Both the position numbers and the translations under genes were made by a program. A stretch of DNA of 64,000 nt from Pectinatus brassicae (GTDB taxonomy: Bacteria; Bacillota; Negativicutes; Selenomonadales; Selenomonadaceae), in contig NZ_JACHFH010000003.1 of NCBI RefSeq assembly GCF_014201835.1, positions 44,730 through 108,729 of the forward strand. Reading direction: 5' to 3'. Each line of letters begins with the position of its first letter. Positions within the stretch are counted from its first letter, which is position 1. The notes under the pieces are model-generated. The model saw nothing but the letters and a program-made list of their open reading frames with translations, ran no database searches and had not been told where the DNA came from. Positions 17,162 to 27,530 of the stretch are shown piece by piece.

Positions 17162-18883
17162 TTAAATGCTAAATTCCTTTATCGCATGCTGCAACTCTTC
17201 AGCCATCTCGGCTAAATGCCGGCTGGCTGAAGCAATTTCTTCGACTGAAGCGGATTGTTCTTCTGTAGCAGCGGAAATGGTCTGGGTTTCTTCCGATGAT
17301 TTTCTGCTTTCTATATCAATATTTTTCATGGCAGTTACAACATTTTCGGTATGGTCGGTAACTTTTTTTATGGCAGAGGATATATTATGGATTTTAGCGG
17401 TTATATCGCGGACCATATGAAGAATTTTTTCGAAGCTTTCACCAGCATTGGCAATTACCGTAGCACCTGTTTGTACTTCCTGCTTGCTGTCATCCATAAA
17501 GGATACGACATTAGATGTTTTAGCCTGAACCTGACCGATAAGTTCGGTGATTTTTTTAGCGGCATCTTGGGATTGCTCGGCTAATTTGCGGACTTCTTCG
17601 GCAACAACGGCAAAGCCTTTGCCAGCTTCCCCAGCACGGGCAGCTTCAATAGCGGCATTTAAGGCTAATAGATTAGTTTGTCCGGCAATATTGGAAATAA
17701 CATCAACAATTTGACCAATTTGTTTGGAATTTTCTTCGAGTTCACCAATAACATCACCAGTAGTATTGGTTTTATCTTCAATTGTTTTCATTTGTTTAAT
17801 AGCCTGATTAAGGGCATCTTCACCATCGTTGGCAGTGGAGGCAGTATTTTCAGCCGCAGTGGAAACAGTCTGCATATCCATGGCGACTTGATCGACAGCA
17901 TCAGAAATTTGTTTAGTCATACTGTCAGCATTAGCAGCTAACTGCGATTGTAAATTGGCACTGCTGGCGACTTCAGTGATAGAAATAGCAGTTTGGTTAG
18001 CAGTTTGGGCAGATTGGGTGGCATTGGCAGTCAGTTCTTCTGAGGACGCAGCCAGCTGGTCAGACAGTGAGGCGGAATGGCTGATGAGTTTTTTTATGCT
18101 GTCACGCATTTTTTCAATGCTGATAGATACAATGCCAAATTCACTGTTATCGTGCAGGCTTTTTTCTGAAACAGCAACAGAAAAATTGCCCTGTGCCAAT
18201 ACATTAATATATTCAGAAAAATCATGCAGACGTGTTTTTATTTGTTTAATAATAGCCCAGCCCAATAAAGTGCCAATAATAATACTCAATATCGTTATGG
18301 CGGCAAATATAGTAATGGCAAAGGAAAAATCAGCTTTGTTCTGCTCGTTCATTTTCTGAGCAGAGGCAACAGAAGAATCGGCTAAAGCTCGTATAGCGAC
18401 AGAAAAATTCTCGGAAAGTTGTTTACCCTGAGCATCAAATAAGACATTGGCTTCATCATTTTTATTAGCCATTGCCAAGTCGAATATTTTTATGCGGGTA
18501 CTGCGGTATTTTTCTAAAGCATCATATACTTTGCTGAGATTAGTTTTTTCTTCACTATCCATCGGTATTTGTTCGAATTTTTTTAGATTTTCAGTGATAG
18601 CACTGCTGCGGGATTCAATATCCTTGGCCAGGCGGTCATTTTCACTGGGATTATTGGTAAGCATAAGTTCGGCAACATCTGCTTCAATTTTGCGGCCATG
18701 TGTGCGATTTTCATAGGTAAGTTTAACGGCGGTAAGTTTTTCAGAATATAGAGTATCCATGGAATTTTTGGCTTTATTGATAAAATAAAAGCCAGTGAGG
18801 CTGACACAAATAACACTAAGTAATAATATAACCGTAAGTAAGACTAGGCGATGCGTTACTTTTAAATTACTAAAAATATCCAA
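17162..18883 (-). CDS. methyl-accepting chemotaxis protein
   Basis: Complete MCP of 573 residues. TM1 is about residues 13-34 ([20 protein letters not shown]). The four-helix-bundle ligand domain follows, then TM2 about 187-211, HAMP, and a cytoplasmic coiled-coil signalling domain. Its tip reads [20 protein letters not shown]. It relays ligand binding to CheA/CheW. The start is TTG ([11 protein letters not shown]) eight bases after GGGAG, with a T7 tract in between, a layout shared by all four MCP loci here. It lies 173 bp upstream of the frameshifted MCP on the same strand. No pentapeptide tether for CheR/CheB is visible. Ligand unknown. Confidence 0.92.
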   Translation of the reverse strand: MDIFSNLKVTHRLVLLTVILLLSVICVSLTGFYFINKAKNSMDTLYSEKLTAVKLTYENRTHGRKIEADVAELMLTNNPSENDRLAKDIESRSSAITENLKKFEQIPMDSEEKTNLSKVYDALEKYRSTRIKIFDLAMANKNDEANVLFDAQGKQLSENFSVAIRALADSSVASAQKMNEQNKADFSFAITIFAAITILSIIIGTLLGWAIIKQIKTRLHDFSEYINVLAQGNFSVAVSEKSLHDNSEFGIVSISIEKMRDSIKKLISHSASLSDQLAASSEELTANATQSAQTANQTAISITEVASSANLQSQLAANADSMTKQISDAVDQVAMDMQTVSTAAENTASTANDGEDALNQAIKQMKTIEDKTNTTGDVIGELEENSKQIGQIVDVISNIAGQTNLLALNAAIEAARAGEAGKGFAVVAEEVRKLAEQSQDAAKKITELIGQVQAKTSNVVSFMDDSKQEVQTGATVIANAGESFEKILHMVRDITAKIHNISSAIKKVTDHTENVVTAMKNIDIESRKSSEETQTISAATEEQSASVEEIASASRHLAEMAEELQHAIKEFSI

Positions 18884-19128
18884 AAAAACAACTCCCTTCT
18901 TGGTACTATATATTATTCCGTTAATAGTTCAATAAGTCTTATTCATGTGATTTCGTCAAATAAAAAAAAAACCCTTTATAATTTACAGAAAAAATATATT
19001 TGTCAAACAATGGCGATGAAAAATAAATAATAAAAGAAATATAATGTTTCATTTATTATTGTTGTTGATAGGACTAATATTAGTTATAATAAACAATAAG
19101 GTATCATAAATAATTTGGGGGTACATAG

Positions 19129-20139
19129 ATGAATAGGCAAATAAAAAAAATTATATTGCTGCTGGTAATTTTTATAAATGTAATGACTGCAGCCGCTGCT
19201 GCACAGAATATAGCGGAACAGGAAGCAGCACGTAAAACATATGAACAGGCATTATCCAGTATGGATAAAATCAGTGCTCAGTATGATATGAAACTGCAGG
19301 TGAGCAATGTATTGGGCAGTATTTATATAAGAAATATAATGAAATGCCAAAGCAGCCCGCTTTTAATGAAAAGTGACATAAAGGCTAGTATGAGCCTATT
19401 GGGAAAAGCAGAGCAGCCGCTTTTTTCAATGATGCAGTATAGTGAAATAAATAATAATGCAATAGAGACTTATAGCTCTACTATAGATAAAGATGGTAAG
19501 TATAATAAATGGATTATGAACAGAACCAAGATTCCTGAAGATGTAACGGCTTATCTGGATGATGTGGCAGCGCCCGACGAGAAACAGTATACAAAGACAA
19601 AGAAAATAATGGAAGCAGCTAAGGAAATATCAGTAATAAGCGAAGATGAAAATATCGAGCAGTTAAAAGTAGTTTTTTCCAGTAAAAAAATATTTTCTTA
19701 TGCGAATATGGTTGACGCCAAAGCTATGCTGCAGAATATACCGAATGAAGAAAAAGATTTTGTCTGGAATATGATGACGGTAATTCAGCCGGAACTGCAA
19801 AACAGCGGCGATATTGAAGCGCATCTAACAATAGATAAAACAACAAAATCAATAATAAGTGCTGATTTTAATATAACGCCACAGCTAAAAGTACTGACAC
19901 AGTTAATTACAGATTTTTTAGCGAAAACAGATACAGTTGATAAAAATGCCAAAAATAATATAGCCGGTGATGCGACAGGGGCTGATATATCGGTATTGAC
20001 AAGTTCATTGCAGGGACATATATCATTAACAATAAAACCGATCAATGATGTAATGGAACTGGCGATACCGCAGCATGTTCGTCAAACAGCGGTTACGGTG
20101 AAAGAACCGGTTAACAAAAATAGTATTTTAAATAAGTAA
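19129..20139 (+). CDS. exported hypothetical protein, LolA/DUF6612-like fold suspected
   Basis: Protein of 336 residues with an N-terminal signal peptide (KKIILLLVIFINVMTAAAAA, cleavage likely after AAA-Q). The mature part alternates beta strands and helices and includes a segment on averaged linear repeats typical of LolA-fold lipoprotein-like domains (AHLTIDKTTKSIISADFNI). It lacks a lipobox cysteine. RBS GGGGG lies about 6 bases before ATG. A terminator follows, so it is monocistronic. The fold assignment is tentative and the role unknown. Confidence 0.6.
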   Translation: MNRQIKKIILLLVIFINVMTAAAAAQNIAEQEAARKTYEQALSSMDKISAQYDMKLQVSNVLGSIYIRNIMKCQSSPLLMKSDIKASMSLLGKAEQPLFSMMQYSEINNNAIETYSSTIDKDGKYNKWIMNRTKIPEDVTAYLDDVAAPDEKQYTKTKKIMEAAKEISVISEDENIEQLKVVFSSKKIFSYANMVDAKAMLQNIPNEEKDFVWNMMTVIQPELQNSGDIEAHLTIDKTTKSIISADFNITPQLKVLTQLITDFLAKTDTVDKNAKNNIAGDATGADISVLTSSLQGHISLTIKPINDVMELAIPQHVRQTAVTVKEPVNKNSILNK

Positions 20140-20148
20140 CCATGGTAA

Positions 20149-20185
20149 TAAAGGCAGTCACGCTGAGTGATTGCTTTTATTTTAT
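20149..20185 (+). terminator. Rho-independent terminator
   Basis: AAAGGCAGTCAC-gctga-GTGATTGCTTT followed by TATTTTATA, just after the exported protein gene. Confidence 0.75.
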
Positions 20186-20242
20186 AAAATATCAACCAGA
20201 AAAATAATAAAGCATATCTATATGCAGGGGTGGACAATAAAT

Positions 20243-21181
20243 ATGAACCAGGAAATAGAAGCTGTATTAAATGAAATAGAACAAGTTATAATAGGCAAGC
20301 GTGATGTTTTAGAATATATATTGATGGCTATTTTAGCCGATGGTCATATTTTGATTGACGATATCCCAGGCGTAGGAAAAACCACGATAGCTATGGCTTT
20401 TGCCAAGGTGTTGGGACTGACACCGAAAAGAATTCAGTTTACACCGGATACAATGCCGTCAGATATAACAGGTTTTTCTATATATGATAAACAAAAACAG
20501 GGGTTTCGTTATATTGAGGGTGCCGTTATGAGTAATTTACTATTGGCTGATGAAATAAATAGGACGTCACCACGCACACAGTCGGCATTACTTCAGGTCA
20601 TGGAGGAAGGCACGATTACCATTGATAATATAGTGCGTGAAATACCGCGGCCCTTTATTGTAATTGCTACACAAAATCCTAATGGGTTTATAGGAACGCA
20701 GCAATTGCCGGAATCACAGATTGACAGGTTCTTGATTCGCCTGATGATTGGTTATCCGAGTGTCGAAGAAGAAATAGCCATTTTAAAGGGGATAAGTTCA
20801 ATTTCGTTAGAACAGCTGCACAGCATACTGACAAAAGAAGATGTGATAACCCTGCAAAAACGGACCGATGCTATATTTATTCATGATGATATATTGAATT
20901 ATATAGCCCAATTGGTAAAGGCTACACGTGAAACTTCAGCCGTTATGCTGGGGATTAGTCCGCGCGGGACTATTGCTTTGGCCAAAATGGCAAAAGCCAG
21001 GGCAATGCTTTTGGCTAGGACTTATGTTCAGCCTGGTGATGTACTAGCAGTGATAAAACCGGTTTTTGCGCATCGTCTGCATATTACGGGACAGGCTCGT
21101 TTGCAGCAGCAAACAGCGGATAGCATACTGGAGGATATTATCAGAAAAATTCCCCTGCCGCAGATAACGGGGAGCAGATAA
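20243..21181 (+). CDS. MoxR-family AAA+ ATPase
   Basis: AAA+ ATPase of 312 residues. Walker A is DDIPGVGKTTIAMAFAK (about 39-55), Walker B LLLADEINRTSPRTQSALLQ, then sensor 1 IATQNPNGFIGTQQLPESQIDRFL. MoxR proteins act as chaperone-like remodelers with DUF58/VWA partners. The start ATG 20243 follows AGGGGTGG. The stop codon shares one base with the next gene (TAATG), which is a DUF58 protein, then a transglutaminase: the standard three-gene MoxR module. Confidence 0.9.
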   Translation: MNQEIEAVLNEIEQVIIGKRDVLEYILMAILADGHILIDDIPGVGKTTIAMAFAKVLGLTPKRIQFTPDTMPSDITGFSIYDKQKQGFRYIEGAVMSNLLLADEINRTSPRTQSALLQVMEEGTITIDNIVREIPRPFIVIATQNPNGFIGTQQLPESQIDRFLIRLMIGYPSVEEEIAILKGISSISLEQLHSILTKEDVITLQKRTDAIFIHDDILNYIAQLVKATRETSAVMLGISPRGTIALAKMAKARAMLLARTYVQPGDVLAVIKPVFAHRLHITGQARLQQQTADSILEDIIRKIPLPQITGSR

Positions 21182-22290
21182 TGCTGATACACTGGTTTAT
21201 TTATAGTCTATGTTTGTTTTTTGCTGGGGCAATTTTTATATTATATTCACAATATACGGCATTTTATTTATTGGCATTGTTAATAGCAGCACCAGTTCTG
21301 TCTGGTCTGCTGTTTATAGCAGCAGTAAGGCTGATAAAAATTAATATCATGCCTAAAGCAGCAGTGATATTATGTGGTAGTCAAAATGCACTGATTGTTA
21401 ATATCAAAAATAACTGGATATTAGCACTGATAAAGATGACGCTGACGATAGCAGAACTTAATCGCTGGCAGCAGAAAGTCAGTCAGATGGACATATCGTT
21501 CAATCGACGGGGGCAGGTCGTTTATGAATATAATAGTACCTTATGCGGTAAAACAATAATAAATATAAAAACAATAAAATATTATGATATATTTGGGTTG
21601 TTTTCTTACAGCAAAAAATATGCTGTTGAACAGGTAATATTAACAATGCCTAAACAAATTACAGAGACAGATTACTATAGGAATACGCAATTATACAATG
21701 TTTTGCAGGATAAAGAAAAAGAATTCACTGAAATAAAACAATATCAATTGGGTGATGATATTCGCCATATTCATTGGCCAGCCAGCGCTAGGCAGGATGA
21801 TATTTATATAAGGCAATATACTGCCCAGATTGCAGTGGGCAATAAGCTGGTAATATTTGATAATCCTTTGACGGAAAAATTTAATAATGCTATGTATGAA
21901 TTTTTTTATGAATTTGCCCAGTTTTTTCTGCAAAAATATAATGTTTTTAATTGGTATTATTTAGGGCAGGATAATGAAGTATATTGTCGACAGATTGAAA
22001 ATAGAGATGGATTAAATTATGAAATAACGGCGTTTATGAAAAATGCCGGAGAAACAGCAGATTATATAGAACATTGGTCTAAAATAAGCAGTGATATGCC
22101 AGTTGATTGTCAGCAGATAATTTATATAACAACAACTGATAATATAAGAACAAAATCGCTTGATAAACTGTATCCATCTCCGCAGATAATAATGATGCAT
22201 GATAATGATATAGAATATATTGATAATAAAATAATTTATATCGATAAAAATGAGCTGGTGCTTAGCTTAACTGAGGTGGAAGGTTTATGA
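21181..22290 (+). CDS. DUF58 domain-containing membrane protein
   Basis: Protein of 369 residues with two N-terminal membrane helices (about 7-50) and a DUF58 domain with the hallmark QYQLGDDIRHIHWPASARQDDIYIRQY, read here as QLGDDIRHIHWPASARQDD. DUF58 proteins are the usual partners of MoxR ATPases and may contain a VWA-like fold. Both ends are translationally coupled: TAATG with moxR and ATGA with the transglutaminase gene. Confidence 0.85.
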   Translation: MLIHWFIYSLCLFFAGAIFILYSQYTAFYLLALLIAAPVLSGLLFIAAVRLIKINIMPKAAVILCGSQNALIVNIKNNWILALIKMTLTIAELNRWQQKVSQMDISFNRRGQVVYEYNSTLCGKTIINIKTIKYYDIFGLFSYSKKYAVEQVILTMPKQITETDYYRNTQLYNVLQDKEKEFTEIKQYQLGDDIRHIHWPASARQDDIYIRQYTAQIAVGNKLVIFDNPLTEKFNNAMYEFFYEFAQFFLQKYNVFNWYYLGQDNEVYCRQIENRDGLNYEITAFMKNAGETADYIEHWSKISSDMPVDCQQIIYITTTDNIRTKSLDKLYPSPQIIMMHDNDIEYIDNKIIYIDKNELVLSLTEVEGL

Positions 22291-24599
22291 GCAGGAATAT
22301 TAGCCGTATTTTGGTCCTTTATTTAGGGGTAATGGCGATATTGCATTGTTTGTATGCTTACAGTACTTTATCAGTGCATAATGATGAATATATCTTTGCC
22401 GCAGCGATTAGTGCAATTTTATTTATAGTCAATTGCCAAAAAAAACAAGCTTATATTATAGTTTTTTATGGATTGGGATTATTATTGCTGGCATATATGT
22501 TTTGGGTACATAATCATGAAATATATGTAAGCGCAGTATATTTAGTTAATAGTTTTATTGAAATTATCAAGCAGCCATATCATTTGGATTGGCAGCCATT
22601 TATAATAGCGGCAGCTGACAAAAATATATTATATCAGCCAGCAATGTATGCATTGATAAGTTTGACAGCCGTGTGTTTAAATTTATTGATGATAGATATA
22701 AAGGGCAGTGCCGTTATTATTTTATCAACATTGCCTTTGTGTTTTTGGGGGCTGTATTTAAATGTGATGCCAGGGCTTATTCCTCTTACGCTATTAGTGA
22801 TTTTTTGGTTTAGCCTATTGAGTTGGAGTGGACAGCAGAGCTTGCCAGTGTCAATAACAGCTTTATTAATCGTTTTGGGAACAGGCTGTCTGCTGCAGTA
22901 TGTATTTCCGCCACGTGAATACAGGCAGCCAGCTATAATAAAAAATATAGCGGCAGCAGCTAATTCCTATTTAAATGATTATCTATCACCGACAGGGCGG
23001 GCAACAAGCTTTGATGATATTCTGCATGGTCTCAACGGCCGAGGCAAACTCGGCGATATTGATACTTTATCACAGACAGGGCAAAAAATTATGCAGATAG
23101 AAACCTCTGTGCCGGGCAGCGCGGATTTATACCTGCGTAATTATTCCGGTGCTGTTTATGTTAATAACTCATGGCAGCATTTACCTGATAATATCTATAT
23201 AAATAATCAGGCTGTTTTCGATAATTATTCAGCTGGTGCATGGTATGATCAAAGTGCTATTATTTTTGCGGCATTAAAGGGAGATGCTAAAGGTCAGGCA
23301 CTTCTTAATCAATATGCCGCAGCAGAAAATGCCGGGCTGCAGCGGGATTATAAATTTACTATCAGGCATATATTTACCAATAAAGAGCAGTATTTTTTCC
23401 CTTATGATGCGGATATATCAAGTGAGATTTTTCGCTATGATAGAATATATGATACCAATGGACAGAAGCTTTATCAGACAAAAATATATTTGCCGCCAGC
23501 TGATTATGGAGCTGTAGCGAAATTTATTGATGCTTATCATGCACAGAATAAATATATAAATTATTATTATCAGGCGGAAAAACAGTATCGTGATTTTGTA
23601 TATAAATATTATCGACAGGTGCCGGCAGGCGTTTTGGATGAGTTTTTGCAGGTGTTTCCTGTGGAAAAAGTTTATGATGAACAGCAAAAAGAACAGCTTA
23701 TTGAACGATTACAGGCATATTTTCAAAAAAATTATCAATATACGTTGAGTCCAGGCAAAGTTCCAGCCAAGCATGATTTTGTGCAGTATTTCTTAAATGA
23801 ATCGCACAAGGGCTATTGTACTTATTTTGCTTCAGCAGCAGTTTTGATTTTGCGGCAGGCGGGGATACCAGCCCGCTATGTTGTTGGCTATGCAGTTCCT
23901 GTACAGCTTATTAAGGACGGACAGAAAATTGGTATGGACAATTATTCTAATCCGCTTAAAAGCATAATTCTTAGCGATAAACAGGCACATGCCTGGGTAG
24001 AAATCTATGAAGATGGCTGGGGCTGGCGTCCGGTAGAATTTACACCGTCGGAAAATGCTACAGCCAGGCCGACAAAAGCAAAGGTTCAACAAGCAGCCGG
24101 AAAAACACAGCAGCCAGCAAAACAAATGGCAGCACCAGCTAAAGAGAATATAGCTATAGATGCTAGGCAGTCGCAGCAATATCATGGGAAAATACTGTTG
24201 TTGATGATAATTTTGTTTATTGGTTCTATCGCCTGGCGAAAATATTGCCAAAGCAAAATAAAAAAACTGCTTATTATTGTTAGTGATAACAGTAATAAAC
24301 AGATATTAGATATTTATCAATATGTGAACCGTTTAACCGATTATTTAGGGATAAGACCATTGCGGCAGATGGATTATACCGAGTATATGTATTATTTGCA
24401 GGACAAGGAAAAACGCTGGCATAATATCGCATTGCCGGAGTTTATAAATATAGTACTTCAGGCGCGCTTTGGCAATGGAATTATTAGTCGGCAGCAATTA
24501 GAAGAAGCCTTGCTTACAGTAGGGAAAATGCGGCAGATAATCTATGCTGATTTAAATATTTTCCAAAAAATAATATTTCTATATATTTATAGACTATGA
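22287..24599 (+). CDS. transglutaminase-like membrane protein (MoxR module)
   Basis: Protein of 770 residues: six or so helices in the first 210 residues, a large extracytoplasmic part, and a transglutaminase core. The Cys segment is HKGYCTYFASAAVLILRQAG (about 510) and the His segment is KQAHAWVEIYEDGWGWRPVEF. A further helix follows at about 630-645 and a cytoplasmic tail resembling DUF4129. The Cys-His pair is present, so the core may be active as a protease or crosslinking enzyme on the envelope. Substrate unknown. It overlaps the DUF58 gene by ATGA. Confidence 0.85.
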   Translation: MSRNISRILVLYLGVMAILHCLYAYSTLSVHNDEYIFAAAISAILFIVNCQKKQAYIIVFYGLGLLLLAYMFWVHNHEIYVSAVYLVNSFIEIIKQPYHLDWQPFIIAAADKNILYQPAMYALISLTAVCLNLLMIDIKGSAVIILSTLPLCFWGLYLNVMPGLIPLTLLVIFWFSLLSWSGQQSLPVSITALLIVLGTGCLLQYVFPPREYRQPAIIKNIAAAANSYLNDYLSPTGRATSFDDILHGLNGRGKLGDIDTLSQTGQKIMQIETSVPGSADLYLRNYSGAVYVNNSWQHLPDNIYINNQAVFDNYSAGAWYDQSAIIFAALKGDAKGQALLNQYAAAENAGLQRDYKFTIRHIFTNKEQYFFPYDADISSEIFRYDRIYDTNGQKLYQTKIYLPPADYGAVAKFIDAYHAQNKYINYYYQAEKQYRDFVYKYYRQVPAGVLDEFLQVFPVEKVYDEQQKEQLIERLQAYFQKNYQYTLSPGKVPAKHDFVQYFLNESHKGYCTYFASAAVLILRQAGIPARYVVGYAVPVQLIKDGQKIGMDNYSNPLKSIILSDKQAHAWVEIYEDGWGWRPVEFTPSENATARPTKAKVQQAAGKTQQPAKQMAAPAKENIAIDARQSQQYHGKILLLMIILFIGSIAWRKYCQSKIKKLLIIVSDNSNKQILDIYQYVNRLTDYLGIRPLRQMDYTEYMYYLQDKEKRWHNIALPEFINIVLQARFGNGIISRQQLEEALLTVGKMRQIIYADLNIFQKIIFLYIYRL

Positions 24600-24639
24600 C
24601 TTGTTTTTTTCATGGTGGCGATAATGACAGGAGTATTTT

Positions 24640-25815
24640 ATGAAACGTTATATAATGCATGTGGATATGGATGCTTTTTTTGCATCGGTAGAGCAGGTTG
24701 ATAATCCGGAACTTAGGGGGAAGCCTGTTATTGTAGGCGGCGATAAAGCACGTGGTGTTGTCTGTACAGCATCTTATGAAGCCAGAAAATATGGTGTTCA
24801 TTCGGCAATGCCGGGGATTCAGGCCAAACGGCTTTGCCCGCAGGGCATATTCCTGCCAGTGCGTCATGAGCGTTATAAACAGGTATCAGCTGAGATATTT
24901 ACTATTTTTGCTGAGTTTTCGCCTAAAGTAGAGCCATTGTCAATTGACGAGGCTTTTCTTGATATAAGTGGTATGGATAAAATCTATAAAAGCATTAATA
25001 GCTGTGCCCGACAATTAAAAGAGCGGATATTGTTGCAAACTGGCATTCATGCGTCAATCGGTGTTGCTCCTAATAAATTTTTGGCTAAAATTGCCTCTGA
25101 CTTAAAAAAACCAGATGGACTGGTAATAATAAGGCACGGGCAGGAACAATCGTCTATTGCCCAATTACCATTGGGCAAATTATGGGGCGTCGGTCAAAAA
25201 ACAGCGTTAAAACTCCATAATATGGGATACAGGCAGGTCAAGGATATTCTGCAGGGCAATATTAATAGTTTAAAGAATGCCTTGGGTGAAAAAACGGCTG
25301 TTCATTTATGGCAGCTGGCTCAAGGCATAGATGAACGGGAAGTTGAAAGCAGCCATATTGCTAAGTCTATTGGCAATGAAGAAACATATGCCGAGGATAT
25401 TAGCGGCGAAGAAATTGTAATGGAAAAATTTCTTCATTTGGCGGAAAAAGTCGGTTGGCGTTTGCGGCAAAAGCAAATAAAGGCCAGAACTATAAGTATA
25501 AAAGCACGCACAGATGATTTTACGACATATACGAGAAGTATCACTTTGCCGGAGAGTACCGATTTTGATAGTGTATTATATAAGACTGCACAGACATTGT
25601 TTAAACAGCTGCCTGTATTGAATAAAATAAGATTATTAGGTTTGACAGGCAGTAATTTTACTGAACCGGCAGAAATGTCATTATTTAATGATGTGAGTAA
25701 AATTAAGCAGGAAAAATTGTATAAAGCGATTGACAGCCTCAAAAATAAATTTGGTGAAAATATTATAACTAAGGCTAAGCTTATTAATAGGCAAAAAAAA
25801 GACGATTACAGTTGA
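24640..25815 (+). CDS. dinB: DNA polymerase IV
   Basis: Y-family translesion polymerase of 391 residues. The catalytic carboxylates are in MHVDMDAFFASVEQ (about 5-18) and PLSIDEAFLDISGMD (about 100-114). TASYEARKYGVHSAMPG is the finger segment, IGVAPNKFLAKIASDLKKPDG follows, and a little-finger domain ends the protein. The C-terminal QKKDDYS lacks a clear beta-clamp motif, though QEKLYKAIDSL may serve. RBS AGGAG lies five to nine bases before ATG. No LexA box recognised in the short upstream gap. Confidence 0.93.
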   Translation: MKRYIMHVDMDAFFASVEQVDNPELRGKPVIVGGDKARGVVCTASYEARKYGVHSAMPGIQAKRLCPQGIFLPVRHERYKQVSAEIFTIFAEFSPKVEPLSIDEAFLDISGMDKIYKSINSCARQLKERILLQTGIHASIGVAPNKFLAKIASDLKKPDGLVIIRHGQEQSSIAQLPLGKLWGVGQKTALKLHNMGYRQVKDILQGNINSLKNALGEKTAVHLWQLAQGIDEREVESSHIAKSIGNEETYAEDISGEEIVMEKFLHLAEKVGWRLRQKQIKARTISIKARTDDFTTYTRSITLPESTDFDSVLYKTAQTLFKQLPVLNKIRLLGLTGSNFTEPAEMSLFNDVSKIKQEKLYKAIDSLKNKFGENIITKAKLINRQKKDDYS

Positions 25816-25830
25816 TAGTAATCGTCTTTT
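25797..25830. terminator. bidirectional terminator
   Basis: AAAAGACGATTAC / GTAATCGTCTTTT stem with an 8-base loop between convergent dinB and the ABC importer ATPase gene. Confidence 0.85.
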
Positions 25831-25834
25831 GGTA

Positions 25835-26629
25835 TCAGCCAAGCAGCATACGGTCATTGGCCATTTCACTGCCCGAAGCTTTTTCAAACATTGATAATAA
25901 GTCATTGACGGTAAGATTTTTTTTATCATCACCGCTGACATCAACGATAATTTGTCCATTGAACATCATGATAAGACGGTTGCCGCAGCGCAGGGCATCA
26001 CGCATGTTATGCGTGATCATTAAGGTCGTTAGCTGTCGTTTATTAACGATGTCATTAGTTATATTTAGTACCTGTTGCGCTGTTTTGGGATCAAGCGCGG
26101 CAGTGTGTTCATCGAGCAGCAATAATTTTGGCTGGGCCATTGTTGCCATTAATAAGGTCAGAGCCTGACGCTGTCCGCCTGACAATAGTCCCACCTTGCT
26201 CTCCAAACGGTCTTCCAGACCGAGATTAAGCGACTGCAGTAGTTCACGAAATTTATTGCGCTCACTTTTGGGAGCACTCCAGCGTAAAGAAAGTGTTTTG
26301 CCGCGGCGTGAAGCAATTGCTAAATTTTCTTCGATCATCATGCCGGCAGCAGTCCCCATCATGGGATCCTGAAAAACACGACCGATATATTTGGCACGTT
26401 TATGCTCGGACCATTTGGTAATATCATTATTATCAATACTTATTTGCCCGTTGTCTACTGGAAAAGTGCCAGCTATGGAATTCATTAATGTTGATTTACC
26501 AGCACCGTTACCACCGATAACCGTAACAAAATCACCAGCTTTTAATTCCAGGGAGACATTGGTTAAAGCAATTTTTTCGGTAATAGTGCCGGGATTAAAT
26601 GTTTTAGAGATATTGTTAACTGTAAGCAT
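25835..26629 (-). CDS. ABC importer ATPase (TrpX/LivF-like system)
   Basis: ATP-binding subunit of 264 residues. Walker A GGNGAGKSTLMNS, signature LLSGGQRQALTLLMA, Walker B KLLLLDEHTAALD, switch His in LMITHNMRD. It overlaps the permease gene by one base (TAATG) and belongs to a three-gene importer with a PF04392-type binding protein. Such operons in Firmicutes are predicted to import tryptophan, tyrosine or related small molecules; the true substrate here is not shown. Confidence 0.88.
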   Translation of the reverse strand: MLTVNNISKTFNPGTITEKIALTNVSLELKAGDFVTVIGGNGAGKSTLMNSIAGTFPVDNGQISIDNNDITKWSEHKRAKYIGRVFQDPMMGTAAGMMIEENLAIASRRGKTLSLRWSAPKSERNKFRELLQSLNLGLEDRLESKVGLLSGGQRQALTLLMATMAQPKLLLLDEHTAALDPKTAQQVLNITNDIVNKRQLTTLMITHNMRDALRCGNRLIMMFNGQIIVDVSGDDKKNLTVNDLLSMFEKASGSEMANDRMLLG

Positions 26630-27510
26630 TAGTTGGCCGCCTTTCTCTTTTTTGCATTGAGCTTTGCCTGAAATAACGGCATGGAAAGAGCTAAAGCAAC
26701 TAATACGGCAGTGAATAGTTTCAAATCATTCGGCGGCATGCCTAATTGCAGAACGACAGCAATGACTATGCGATAAACTATCGAGCCAAGAATAACAGAA
26801 ATCAATGAATTCCTAAAGCTTTTTGTACCGAATAAAACCTCACCGATAATAACTGAAGCTAAGCCGATAACGATGGTACCAACGCCCATACCGACATCGG
26901 CAAAACCATTGCTTTGGGCAACTAAAGCGCCTGATATGGCAACAAGACCATTACTCAGCAATAAGCCTAAAACGATAGTCATATCGGTATTAACACCGTT
27001 AGCACGTATCATATGCGGATTATAGCCGGTAGCGCGGATGGCAGCACCAATTTCCGTACCGAAAAACCAATAGTTAATAACAGCAATTATGATAACGGCA
27101 ATAAAGCCAATAATTAATATCATCATTTGTTTATCAACATTTAATGGGAAAAAGGAAAAGATGGTATCAATTTGCAGTAATGAGATGTTAGCTTTGCCCA
27201 TGATGCGCAGATTGACGGAATACAGGGCAATCATTGTCAAGATACCAGCCAATAAGGCCGGTATCTTTAATTTTGTATGCAATAAGCCGGTTATAATACC
27301 GCTGAGCATGCCGGTAATGCAGGCAATAAAAATTGCCATAATAGGAGTATAGCCAGCAACCAATAACGCTGACGCCGTGGCAGCACCAAGCGGAAAACTG
27401 CCTTCTACGGTTAAGTCAGCTATATCTAAAACGCGGAAGGTTATATATACACCAATGGCCATTATCGACCATAGCAGACCTTGTGAGATAGTAGGGATAA
27501 TTAAGTCCAA
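26629..27510 (-). CDS. ABC importer permease (LivH/BPD_transp_2 type)
   Basis: Integral membrane protein of 293 residues with eight or nine helices, related to branched-chain amino acid and TrpX-type permeases. Segments GSFPLGAATASALLVAG and IVIGLASVIIGEVLFGTKSF are typical. It is 20 bp downstream of the binding protein and translationally coupled to the ATPase. Confidence 0.88.
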   Translation of the reverse strand: MDLIIPTISQGLLWSIMAIGVYITFRVLDIADLTVEGSFPLGAATASALLVAGYTPIMAIFIACITGMLSGIITGLLHTKLKIPALLAGILTMIALYSVNLRIMGKANISLLQIDTIFSFFPLNVDKQMMILIIGFIAVIIIAVINYWFFGTEIGAAIRATGYNPHMIRANGVNTDMTIVLGLLLSNGLVAISGALVAQSNGFADVGMGVGTIVIGLASVIIGEVLFGTKSFRNSLISVILGSIVYRIVIAVVLQLGMPPNDLKLFTAVLVALALSMPLFQAKLNAKKRKAAN

Positions 27511-27530
27511 ATTAATTCTCCTAGTTAAAT